Positions 1-6,985 of a DNA stretch of 22,151 bases are shown here, one piece after another. The position numbers and the translations under genes are program-made. Source of the stretch: an uncultured Verrucomicrobiales bacterium. Its GTDB lineage: Bacteria > Verrucomicrobiota > Verrucomicrobiia > Verrucomicrobiales > Akkermansiaceae. The stretch covers positions 1 to 22,151 of the forward strand of contig CALFTQ010000161.1 of the NCBI GenBank assembly GCA_937916135.1. Reading direction: 5' to 3'. The first letter of the stretch is position 1; every line of letters starts with the position of its first letter. The notes beneath the pieces are model-generated. The model saw only the letters and a list, made by a program, of their open reading frames with translations, did no database searches and had not been told where the DNA came from.

Positions 1-18
1 CCCCGACCTACGTCGGGG
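1..18 (+). terminator. Short perfect hairpin, possible terminator of a gene to the left
   Basis: A 7-bp perfect stem (CCCCGAC/GTCGGGG) with a CTAC loop is followed by the moderately T-rich stretch TTCAGGTTTCTTTT. It would fit a rho-independent terminator for a plus-strand gene ending before the window. The upstream gene is not visible and the T tract is interrupted. Confidence 0.4.
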
Positions 19-115
19 TTCAGGTTTCTTTTGGGTTTGTACGAGTGGTTACGCCGCCACGCTGACGCGTGACGCGCTCGCTATGGATATGTCGCCCTGA
101 CGGGCTCAAAATTCC

Positions 116-132
116 TCGGGCTTTTAGCCCGA
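116..132. repeat. 7-bp inverted repeat with 3-nt loop
   Basis: TCGGGCT-TTT-AGCCCGA forms a perfect hairpin on either strand. AAATTCC occurs on both sides of it (about 109-115 and 134-140), which looks like a small duplication. It may be an extragenic palindromic element; no T tract supports a terminator. Confidence 0.4.
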
Positions 133-249
133 CAAATTCCCATTTATCAAGCTCCGTACTCAAACTTTAGGACACCTGTGATGATGAACCTGCCTTGCCG
201 TGCTGTCATTTAAACGCATTTATCTGCACTCGCGGCAATAAAGCAGAGA

Positions 250-277
250 GCCGCTTCCGCGCTGTCGCAGAAGCGGC
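250..277 (-). terminator. Terminator hairpin after rsfS
   Basis: GCCGCTTC (250-257) pairs with GAAGCGGC (270-277). Inside it GCG (259-261) pairs with CGC (266-268), giving one long stem with a single C/A mismatch and a 4-nt loop. It lies 27 nt beyond the rsfS stop codon. On the minus strand it is followed by TCTCTGCTTTATT, a weak U-rich tail. It is the likely end of the ftsH-rsfS transcript. Confidence 0.55.
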
Positions 278-304
278 ATGGAAAAATTGAGTGAAGAATC
301 GTAA

Positions 305-664
305 TCAGGCCTCGTCGCCGTCGTTCCACTCGATGCGGTTCTCCGGCTTCCAGAGTTCCTCCAGTTCGTAGAAGTCGCGGGTTTCTCCGGCCATGACATG
401 CAGCATCACGTCAATGTAGTCGAGCACGCACCACAGGGCATTAGGCGTGCGTTCGGCATATACGGGGGAGATTTCGTACTTTTCCCACACTTCCTTGTCC
501 ACATCGCCCATGATGGCGCGGAGATGCGGCACGGAGGTGGCGGTGCAGACGATGGCGTAGTCCGTGATGGAGGAGGTGCCACGCAGGTCGTAGATGGCGA
601 TATCGGAAGCCTTGGCATCGCAAGCCACCTGGGCGCAGGCAAAGGCGAGTTTCTTGCTGTTCAT
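305..664 (-). CDS. rsfS: Ribosomal silencing factor RsfS
   Basis: A 119-residue RsfS/RsfA (DUF143, Iojap) protein. The family binds ribosomal protein uL14 on the 50S subunit and blocks subunit joining when nutrients are scarce. The hallmark C-terminal half is visible: DYIDVMLHVM around 82-91, then TRDFYELEELW at 95-105. The N-terminal DLRGTSSITDYAIVCTATS (26-44) matches the conserved beta strands. The frame stays open upstream of 664, but the residues added there are basic, proline-rich and unlike the family, so I chose the ATG at 664 (MNSKK). It starts 22 nt after the ftsH stop and is probably co-transcribed with ftsH. No Shine-Dalgarno sequence precedes it. Length is normal for the family. 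Confidence 0.93.
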   Translation of the reverse strand: MNSKKLAFACAQVACDAKASDIAIYDLRGTSSITDYAIVCTATSVPHLRAIMGDVDKEVWEKYEISPVYAERTPNALWCVLDYIDVMLHVMAGETRDFYELEELWKPENRIEWNDGDEA

Positions 665-686
665 ATTGTGTGTGTCGGTAAGGGGG

Positions 687-3002
687 TTAGATGGTATCTT
701 TCTTTTCTTCAGCGTTTGAGGAACCTTCAGCGGGGGATTCCTGAGGAGCCGGGGGCTCGTCGTCGGGCGTTTCCAAGTCGGTGGGGGCGTCCTCATCCGC
801 GGGAATGGGCGGGGGCAGCTGGCGCACGGGCGGGTCGGTCATCTCGCCAGTTTCCAGCAGCTCGGCCACCTGCTTGCCGCTCAGCGTTTCGAACTCGATG
901 AGCTTGTCTGCAATGAGGAGCAGTCGCTCCTTGTTCTCGGTGAGAATCTGCACGGCGCGGTTGTAGTTCTCCGTCACGATGCGCTGGATTTCCTCATCGA
1001 TGATCTGGGCGGTGTGCTCCGAGAAGTTGCGGGTGGTCTGGGAGATATCGCGGGCCAGGAATACTTCGCTGTGGTTGGTGCCGTATTCGATGGGGCCGAG
1101 CTTCTCGCTCATGCCGTAGACACAGACCATCTTGCGGGCAATGTTGGTGGCCTGGTGGATATCGCCGCGTGCACCGCCGGAAACATCTCCGAACACCACG
1201 AGTTCGGCGCAGCGGCCACCCATGGCCATCACGATGTAGTCCAGCAGCTCGCTCTTGTATTCGCTGTGCTTGTCCTCATCCGGCAGCATCATGGTCACAC
1301 CCAGTGCCGGGCCACGGGGGATGATGGTGACCTTGTGCAGCGGCAGGCTCTTGGCCAGCGCGGTTTTAAGCAGGCACACAGCGTGACCGGCTTCGTGCAC
1401 GGCGGTCATGTACTTCTCCTTGTCAGAGATTTCCAGCGAACGGCGTTCGCGGCCCCAGCGCACTTTTTCGCGTGCTTCCTCCAGGTCGCTCTGGTCAACG
1501 GTGGGTTTATTCTGACGGGCGGCGATGAGGGCGGCTTCGTTCACCAGGTTGGCCAGCTCTGCACCGGAGAAGCCGGTGGTGGCGCGGGCAATCGGGCCCA
1601 GATCCACATCCGGGGAAAGCTTCACCTTGCGGGCATGCACGCGCAGAATCTGCTCACGGCCGGCAGCATCCGGCAGATTTACCGTCACCTGGCGGTCGAA
1701 GCGGCCGGGGCGCAGCAGAGCGGGATCCAGCACGTCCACGCGGTTGGTGGCGGCAATGACGATGACATTTTCGTTGGCCGTGAAGCCGTCCATTTCTACC
1801 AGCAGGGCGTTGAGTGTCTGCTCTCGTTCATCGTGTCCACCGCCCACGCCGTGGCCGCGGTGGCGACCCACCGCATCAATTTCATCGATGAAGATCAGGC
1901 AGGGGTTATGCTTCTTGGCCTCGGCAAACATGTCGCGCACGCGGCTGGCACCCACACCTACGAACATTTCCACGAAATCGGAACCGGAGATAGTGTAGAA
2001 GGGAACCCCGGCTTCGCCTGCAATGGCGCGGGCCAGCAGGGTCTTACCCGTGCCGGGAGGCCCCACCATGAGCACGCCCTTGGGAATGGTGCCACCCAGG
2101 TTGCGGAATTTCTTCGGGTTGCGCAGGAACTCCACGATTTCCCACACTTCTTCCTTGGCTTCGGAGATGCCGGCCACATCCTTGAAAGTGACCTTGTTCT
2201 GATTGGGATCGAGCAGGCGGGCACGACTGCGGGCAAACTTCATGGCGCCGCCGGGGCCACCACCCTGGGCTCGGAAAAAGACGAACAGGAGCAGCAGCAC
2301 GATAGCGAAGGGCAGCACATTGATGAGGAACATGCTCCAGGTGTTGCTTTCCACTACATATTTCACCTGGTTGCCGAGCAGGTCGCGTACCTGCTCACCC
2401 TGGAAGGCGGAGTTGAACTCCACGCGCACTGGCTCTAAATCTTTGAGCTGCACCTTGTTTTCCGCAGGGAGCCTGTACTCGCCTACAATCACGCCCTGGC
2501 CGTTGCCTTCATAGATGACCGGGCTGGTGCCGGTGGTGATGATACGGCCCTCGGCTCCCATGCGGGCAAAGTCCTCGGTGGACCAGATGCGGTCGCCCTG
2601 CGGTTCCTGCGGGGCTGTTTCCACGCGGGTGGTAGTGATACCGAAACGGTTGCAGAGGGAGCGGATTTCATCCGAATCCGTGAACGGCATGTAAAATGCG
2701 GCCTTCGGGTACTGGGGCACTGTCCGGTATTCAAATGCTGTGATGGTGCCTTCGGTGGAAGCCGGATTCAGTGTAACTTCAATAGGAAATTCCTTGGGCT
2801 GGCTCAGGACTACCTTGCCCGCGCGGTAGTCCTGGCGGAACTGGTCCAGCGAGATGCTGCGGCCGGGGGAGGCCAGCGCGCCATCGAACATGAAGGCAAC
2901 CATCAGGATACCGGCAATGACGGCCATCAGAATCATAACTCCCCAGTTCGGGGAACCTCCGGGAGTGGGCAATTTGTTGGGCTGTTTGTTCGGGTCAGAC
3001 AT
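687..3002 (-). CDS. ftsH: ATP-dependent zinc metalloprotease FtsH
   Basis: A 771-residue membrane-anchored AAA+ protease that degrades misassembled membrane proteins and short-lived regulators. It has an N-terminal transmembrane segment at about 20-40, a periplasmic domain at about 42-222, a second transmembrane segment at about 223-243, then a Gly-rich linker. The AAA module shows Walker A GPPGTGKT (314-321), Walker B LIFIDEID (369-376) and the second region of homology ending in RPGRFDR (431-437). The zinc site HEAGH is at 536-540. The C-terminal tail of about 45 residues is acidic and proline-rich, probably disordered. The periplasmic domain of about 180 residues is much longer than the roughly 70 of E. 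coli FtsH, which explains the large size. It heads an ftsH-rsfS unit. ATG at 3002 is the only sensible start; no SD is present. Confidence 0.97.
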   Translation of the reverse strand: MSDPNKQPNKLPTPGGSPNWGVMILMAVIAGILMVAFMFDGALASPGRSISLDQFRQDYRAGKVVLSQPKEFPIEVTLNPASTEGTITAFEYRTVPQYPKAAFYMPFTDSDEIRSLCNRFGITTTRVETAPQEPQGDRIWSTEDFARMGAEGRIITTGTSPVIYEGNGQGVIVGEYRLPAENKVQLKDLEPVRVEFNSAFQGEQVRDLLGNQVKYVVESNTWSMFLINVLPFAIVLLLLFVFFRAQGGGPGGAMKFARSRARLLDPNQNKVTFKDVAGISEAKEEVWEIVEFLRNPKKFRNLGGTIPKGVLMVGPPGTGKTLLARAIAGEAGVPFYTISGSDFVEMFVGVGASRVRDMFAEAKKHNPCLIFIDEIDAVGRHRGHGVGGGHDEREQTLNALLVEMDGFTANENVIVIAATNRVDVLDPALLRPGRFDRQVTVNLPDAAGREQILRVHARKVKLSPDVDLGPIARATTGFSGAELANLVNEAALIAARQNKPTVDQSDLEEAREKVRWGRERRSLEISDKEKYMTAVHEAGHAVCLLKTALAKSLPLHKVTIIPRGPALGVTMMLPDEDKHSEYKSELLDYIVMAMGGRCAELVVFGDVSGGARGDIHQATNIARKMVCVYGMSEKLGPIEYGTNHSEVFLARDISQTTRNFSEHTAQIIDEEIQRIVTENYNRAVQILTENKERLLLIADKLIEFETLSGKQVAELLETGEMTDPPVRQLPPPIPADEDAPTDLETPDDEPPAPQESPAEGSSNAEEKKDTI

Positions 3003-3025
3003 ATGGTCTAGATGTACTTTTTCGC

Positions 3026-3054
3026 ATTTTACCGTAGTTATTCCAGTTGCGGAA
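3026..3054 (-). promoter_or_regulatory. Candidate ftsH promoter overlapped by a dyad
   Basis: On the minus strand TTCCGC (3054-3049), a 17-bp spacer and TAAAAT (3031-3026) fit a sigma70-type promoter with a poor -35, giving a leader of about 20 nt. The inverted repeat TATTCC-N6-GGAATA (3039-3056) covers the -35 and could be an operator. No regulator can be named. Confidence 0.35.
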
Positions 3055-3072
3055 TAGTCTTTTGTGCCATAA

Positions 3073-3088
3073 ACGCCGAAAATGGCGT
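3073..3088 (-). terminator. Small second hairpin between ribBA and ftsH
   Basis: ACGCC (3073-3077) pairs with GGCGT (3084-3088) around a 6-nt loop. On the minus strand it is followed by TTT. It lies about 9 nt beyond the large ribBA hairpin and may assist termination there. Confidence 0.35.
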
Positions 3089-3096
3089 CAGCAGAA

Positions 3097-3134
3097 TGTG
3101 GCAGAAGCGCGGAAATACCCGCGCTTCTGCCACA
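3097..3134 (-). terminator. 16-bp perfect hairpin after ribBA
   Basis: A perfect 16-bp stem (3097-3112 with 3119-3134) closes a 6-nt loop and begins only 3 nt after the ribBA stop codon. The sequence after it on the minus strand (TTCTGCTGACGCC) is not a U tract, so it may act as an RNA 3'-end stabiliser or as a terminator together with the next hairpin. Confidence 0.55.
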
Positions 3135-3137
3135 GAG

Positions 3138-4499
3138 TTAAATCATGTGACCCATGCGATCCCGCTTGGTGTCCAGATAATGCTGGTTATCGCAGTGGCC
3201 GGGGATGGAGATGGGGACGTGCTCCACCACATCCAGCCCGTGGCCGGAAAGCCCCTGTATCTTCAGTGGATTATTGGTGAGGAGCCGCAGGTGGCGCACG
3301 CCGAGGTCGCGCAGAATCTGGGCGCCCACGCCGTAGTCGCGCAAATCCGGGGCGAAGCCGAGCTTGATATTGGCATCCACCGTATCATAGCCTTGTTCCT
3401 GGAGCTTGTAGGCATGCAGCTTGGCCGAGAGCCCGATACCACGGCCCTCCTGACGCAGGTAGAGGATGACACCACCCTCCTGCGCCACGCGGCGCATGGC
3501 GGCATGCAGCTGGCTGCCGCAGTCGCAGCGGCGGCTGGCAAACACATCGCCGGTGAGGCACTCGCTGTGCACGCGGCAGAGAATGGGCTTTTCCGGGTCA
3601 ATTTCGCCGCGCACCAGGGCCAGGTGGGTCTTGCCGTCCACCTTGGAGTGGTAGGAGTAGCAGTCGAAATCACCGAAATCGGTGGGCAGCTTCACCACTT
3701 CCTCGCGGATGACGAGTTTCTCCGTGTGCTGGCGGTGCTCGATAATCTGCGCCAGGGAGCAGGCCTTCAGACCGTACTTCTTCTGGAAGGAGCCCATTTC
3801 ACCCAGGCGCGCCATGGTGCCGTCGTCCTTCATGATTTCGCAGCATACGCCTACGGGTTCCATGCCGGCAATGCGCAGGATATCCACCGTGCCCTCGGTG
3901 TGGCCGGCGCGGCGGATGACGCCGCCCTCCACCGCGCGCAGCGGGAAGCAGTGGCCGGGCTGCACAAAGTCATCCAGCGTGCAGCGGGAGTCGGCCAGCT
4001 TGATGGTGGTGATAGAGCGCTCGAATGCACTGATGCCGGTGGTGATACCCTCCTTGGCATCCACGCTCACGGTGAAGGCGGTGTGGTGCTTTTCGGTGTT
4101 GTGCTGGGCCTGCATGGGCAGCCCCAGGGCATCTACACGCTCGTGAGCCATGGGTACGCAGATGAGACCGCGGGCATGTGTGGCGATGAAGTTGATATTC
4201 TGCGGCGTGGCAAACTGCCCGGCGCAGACGAGGTCCACTTCATTCTCACGGTGGGGGTCATCCGTCATGAGGATGAGCTTGCCCATGCGCAGGTCCTCAA
4301 TCACCTCCTCCAGGGGGGAGTAGACGATGGGGTCTGTGCCATCCGCCACGGGAACGGAGCAGGGGGGGAGTTCCTCCTTTTCCGGTTCCGGGGCGGGTGC
4401 CGGGGGAAGTTCCTCCCCCATAGTGGCGGCATCGCATCGATTGATGAAATCGTTGATATCGAAAGTGCCGTTGGTGGCGGTGAATTCGATGTGCTTCAT
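3138..4499 (-). CDS. ribBA: Bifunctional DHBP synthase / GTP cyclohydrolase II
   Basis: A 453-residue fusion catalysing both entry steps of riboflavin synthesis: ribulose 5-phosphate to 3,4-dihydroxy-2-butanone 4-phosphate (RibB) and GTP ring opening (RibA). RibB spans about 60-260, with RENEVDL at 84-90, RRAGHTEGT at 196-204 and GMEPVGVCCEIM at 212-223. RibA spans about 265-448, with the zinc cysteines C314, C325 and C327 (SECLTGD...RCDCG), EGRGIGL (351-357) and LLTNNPLK (406-413). Both halves look intact, although the usual DDED before RENEGD reads DDPH. Residues 1-58 are an unusual extension: a short hydrophobic/acidic segment followed by a Pro/Glu-rich linker. It starts 10 nt after the glnS stop, so it is probably co-transcribed from the glnS promoter. 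No FMN riboswitch is seen. Confidence 0.95.
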   Translation of the reverse strand: MKHIEFTATNGTFDINDFINRCDAATMGEELPPAPAPEPEKEELPPCSVPVADGTDPIVYSPLEEVIEDLRMGKLILMTDDPHRENEVDLVCAGQFATPQNINFIATHARGLICVPMAHERVDALGLPMQAQHNTEKHHTAFTVSVDAKEGITTGISAFERSITTIKLADSRCTLDDFVQPGHCFPLRAVEGGVIRRAGHTEGTVDILRIAGMEPVGVCCEIMKDDGTMARLGEMGSFQKKYGLKACSLAQIIEHRQHTEKLVIREEVVKLPTDFGDFDCYSYHSKVDGKTHLALVRGEIDPEKPILCRVHSECLTGDVFASRRCDCGSQLHAAMRRVAQEGGVILYLRQEGRGIGLSAKLHAYKLQEQGYDTVDANIKLGFAPDLRDYGVGAQILRDLGVRHLRLLTNNPLKIQGLSGHGLDVVEHVPISIPGHCDNQHYLDTKRDRMGHMI

Positions 4500-4509
4500 G
4501 AGGTGGGGC

Positions 4510-6186
4510 TTACTTGTTCATCTTGGCCCAGGAGTCGCGCAGACCCACGGAGCGGTTGAACACGGGGTGCTCGGCGCTGTGGTCGTAGCGGTCTGCCACG
4601 AAGTAGCCGGTGCGCTCGAACTGGCAGAGGAACTCAGCCGGGGCTGCTGCCAGAGCGGGTTCCACCACGGCATCCTTCAGCACGGTGAGGGAATCGGCAT
4701 TCAGGGAGGCCAGGAAGCCTTCCTTGTTGGCACCCGGGGCTTCATCCTTGAACAGTCGGTCGTAGAGGCGCACCTCGGCCTTCACCCCATACTTGGCAGA
4801 TACCCAGTGGATGGCTCCCTTGCACTTGATACCCTCAGGCGGGTTGGAACCCACGGTGCCGGGGATGATTTCGGCCTGCACCTCGGTCACCTTACCCTCG
4901 GCATCGGCGGTGTATCCGGTGCAGATCATGCAGTAGCCGCCGCGCAGACGCACGCAGGCACCGGGGGAGAGACGCTTGTACTTCTTGGGCGGTTCCACCA
5001 TGAAATCATCCTGCTCAATCCATACTTCCCTGGTGAGCGTAAGCTTGCGGGTGCCCAGCTCCGGCTTCTCGGGGTTGATGACGACCTCAACCTCTTCCTC
5101 GAAGTCAACGGGCACGTTGGTGAGCACCAGCTTGAGCGGCTTGAGCACGGCCATGCGGCGCTCGGCCTCGGCGTTCAGCTCGTTGCGCACGGCATTTTCC
5201 AGGCGGGCCACATCGGTGTTGGCGTTGAACTTGGTGATACCCACGCCCTCGCAGAAATCCACAATGGCCTTGGCAGGGTAGCCGCGGCGGCGCATACCGC
5301 AGATGGTGGGCATACGGGGGTCATCCCAGCCGGCCACATAGCCTTCCTCCACCATCTGGCGGAGCCTGCGCTTGCTCATCACGGTGTAGGTGATGTTCAG
5401 GCGGGAGAATTCGCGCTGCTTCGGTCTGGCGGGCACCGGGCAGTTATCGATGACCCATTCGTAGAGCGGGCGGTGGTTTTCGAATTCCAGCGTACAGAGC
5501 GAGTGGGTGATGTGCTCGTAGGCGTCCTCCAGCGGGTGGGCAAAGTCGTACATCGGGTAGATGCACCAGGTGCTGCCTGTGTTGTGGTGGTGGTCGTAGG
5601 AGATGCGGTAAATCACCGGGTCGCGCATGTTCATGTTGCTGCTGGCCATGTCAATCTTGGCGCGCAGCACAGCGGCGCCCTCGGCGTAGTCACCGCGTTT
5701 CATGGCTTCGAACAGGGCAAGGTTCTCCTCCACAGAGGTGTTGCGGTAGGGGGACTCGATGCCGGGTGTCACCAGGTTGCCGCGCTGCTGGCGCATGGTT
5801 TCGCGGTCCTGCAGGTCAACGTAGGCCAGTCCCTTCTTGATGAGGGCCACGGCGCAGTCGTAGTAGAAATCAAAAATGTTCGAGGCCCAGTAGAGGTGCT
5901 CACCCCAGTCGAAGCCGAGCCAGCGGATGTCCTCCTGGATGGAGTTCACGAACTCGATGTCTTCCTTGCAGGGGTTGGTGTCGTCGAAGCGCAGGTGGCA
6001 CACGGCACCCAGGTGGGCATATTCCTTCGCCAGACCAAAATCCAGACAGATGGCCTTGGCATGGCCGATATGCAGGTAGCCGTTCGGTTCCGGCGGGAAA
6101 CGCGTAATCGGCACCTCGCAATAACCTTCGGCCAGGTCCATTGCTACCATATAGCGGATAAAGTCTTTTTTCTCCTCTGTCGTCAT
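4510..6186 (-). CDS. glnS: Glutaminyl-tRNA synthetase
   Basis: A class I aminoacyl-tRNA synthetase of 558 residues, close to the 554 of E. coli GlnRS, charging tRNA(Gln) directly. The N-terminus has TRFPPEPNGYLHIGHAKAI (28-46) with the HIGH motif at 39-42. FDDTNP at 67-72 and the KMSKR-equivalent VMSKR at 269-273 follow, then a C-terminal beta-barrel anticodon-binding region. The frame has an earlier ATG at 6222, but that codon lies inside the predicted -35 element and the 12 extra residues have no family counterpart. The ATG at 6186 (MTTEEKK) is therefore preferred; it lies 7 nt after the -10. A direct GlnRS suggests the Gln-tRNA amidation route is not the sole source of Gln-tRNA(Gln). It is first gene of a likely glnS-ribBA unit, divergent from rnc. 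Confidence 0.96.
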   Translation of the reverse strand: MTTEEKKDFIRYMVAMDLAEGYCEVPITRFPPEPNGYLHIGHAKAICLDFGLAKEYAHLGAVCHLRFDDTNPCKEDIEFVNSIQEDIRWLGFDWGEHLYWASNIFDFYYDCAVALIKKGLAYVDLQDRETMRQQRGNLVTPGIESPYRNTSVEENLALFEAMKRGDYAEGAAVLRAKIDMASSNMNMRDPVIYRISYDHHHNTGSTWCIYPMYDFAHPLEDAYEHITHSLCTLEFENHRPLYEWVIDNCPVPARPKQREFSRLNITYTVMSKRRLRQMVEEGYVAGWDDPRMPTICGMRRRGYPAKAIVDFCEGVGITKFNANTDVARLENAVRNELNAEAERRMAVLKPLKLVLTNVPVDFEEEVEVVINPEKPELGTRKLTLTREVWIEQDDFMVEPPKKYKRLSPGACVRLRGGYCMICTGYTADAEGKVTEVQAEIIPGTVGSNPPEGIKCKGAIHWVSAKYGVKAEVRLYDRLFKDEAPGANKEGFLASLNADSLTVLKDAVVEPALAAAPAEFLCQFERTGYFVADRYDHSAEHPVFNRSVGLRDSWAKMNK

Positions 6187-6193
6187 GCGCGCG

Positions 6194-6222
6194 ATTTTAA
6201 CGCCAAAATGCCCCTGAATCAA
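6194..6222 (-). promoter_or_regulatory. glnS promoter, leaderless configuration
   Basis: On the minus strand TTGATT (6222-6217), an exact 17-bp spacer and TAAAAT (6199-6194) are followed by only 7 nt (CGCGCGC) before the ATG at 6186. Transcription should begin at or next to the start codon. Confidence 0.75.
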
Positions 6223-6286
6223 GCCAAATCGGGCTCATGACAGAGTGAATCCGGGCAATTTGCACTAGCCAAGGCGGGGATTGTGT

Positions 6287-6294
6287 GCTAGAAT
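6287..6294 (+). promoter_or_regulatory. Extended -10 element of rnc
   Basis: TGC-TAGAAT runs to 6294, an extended -10 (TGn) with -10 hexamer TAGAAT at 6289-6294, 7 nt before the ATG at 6302. No good -35 sits 17 bp upstream; TTGCAC at 6260-6265 is 23 bp away. The predicted transcript is leaderless. Confidence 0.55.
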
Positions 6295-6301
6295 GCCGCG
6301 C

Positions 6302-6985
6302 ATGGATAGAGAAGCGGTAGAAAGGAGCCTGGATTATGTATTCACGGATGAAACGTGGTTGAAACAGGCACTCACCCACCCCAGCGTAGACCAGAAACGC
6401 AGCACCAACCTCAATTACGAGCGCCTGGAGTATCTGGGTGATGCCGTGCTGGAGCTGGTGGTGAGCCGGGAGCTTTTTACCCGCTACCCGAAGGCTGATG
6501 AAGGCGTGCTCACCAAGATGCGCTCGGCTATTGTGAGCCGTGCCAATCTGGCAAAACTCTGCGGGGAACTGAAGTGGGGGCAGTATATGGATATGAGCCC
6601 TCAGCTGGAGAAAAATGGTGGACGCGCCGCGCTCTCCATCCTGGCCAATACCTTCGAGAGTGTCATCGGCGCGGTGATGATGGATTCCAACTACAACGCC
6701 GCGCGCAAAGTCTCACTTAAGTTGCTGGCTTCCAGTCTGGATAACGCCCAGAATCTCATCGCCATCAATCATAAGGGCGAACTTCTGGAGAAACTCCAGG
6801 CTATCAACGGGCAGGGCCCGAAATATATGGTCGAGCTGGTGGATGAAACCAGACCCGCCGGACCTTTCCGAGCCCGCGTGATGTGGAATGATATGGAACT
6901 GGGCTGTGCCGAGGGGCATAGCAAGCACAAGGCTGAAATGGCTGCGGCGGCCAAGGCCTTGGAGTTGAAGCGCTTCGGAGCTTAA
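6302..6985 (+). CDS. rnc: Ribonuclease III
   Basis: A 227-residue double-strand-specific endoribonuclease that processes rRNA precursors and structured mRNAs. The catalytic domain carries NYERLEYLGDAVLELVVS (38-55) with metal ligands E43 and D47, and ANTFESVIGAV (115-125) with E119. The position matching E. coli D114 is N116, a change to note. A double-stranded RNA-binding domain spans about 157-223. The frame is open from an ATG at 6281, but that lies upstream of the extended -10, so the ATG at 6302 (MDREAVERS) is preferred and fits the family. It diverges from glnS. Its stop overlaps that of the convergent transglutaminase-like gene by 4 bp, with no terminator between. Confidence 0.94.
   Translation: MDREAVERSLDYVFTDETWLKQALTHPSVDQKRSTNLNYERLEYLGDAVLELVVSRELFTRYPKADEGVLTKMRSAIVSRANLAKLCGELKWGQYMDMSPQLEKNGGRAALSILANTFESVIGAVMMDSNYNAARKVSLKLLASSLDNAQNLIAINHKGELLEKLQAINGQGPKYMVELVDETRPAGPFRARVMWNDMELGCAEGHSKHKAEMAAAAKALELKRFGA

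Larger units (their letters stand above)
19..304. other. Non-coding stretch with hairpins, no gene seen
   Basis: No convincing reading frame, tRNA or rRNA is visible here. It contains a 17-bp inverted repeat at 116-132 (TCGGGCT-TTT-AGCCCGA), flanked by two copies of AAATTCC, and the rsfS terminator hairpin at 250-277. The first part (about 50-80) is rich in ACGC/GCGT words. Nothing else is assignable. Confidence 0.6.

Noticed and set aside
1..304. tRNA or riboswitch in the left edge
   Set aside because: No cloverleaf, anticodon loop or known riboswitch core could be built; only simple hairpins are seen.
4363..4369. G7 run within ribBA as a phase-variation tract
   Set aside because: It is seven bases long in a proline-coding linker of a housekeeping gene, so slippage switching is unlikely to be selected there.
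6187..6222. Upstream ATG for glnS at 6222
   Set aside because: It lies on the -35 hexamer of a strong promoter, and the added residues are not found in the family.
6302..6985. RNase III as inactive because N116 stands where E. coli has D114
   Set aside because: E43, D47 and E119 are present, and Asn at this position may be tolerated in homologues, so I do not call it inactive.
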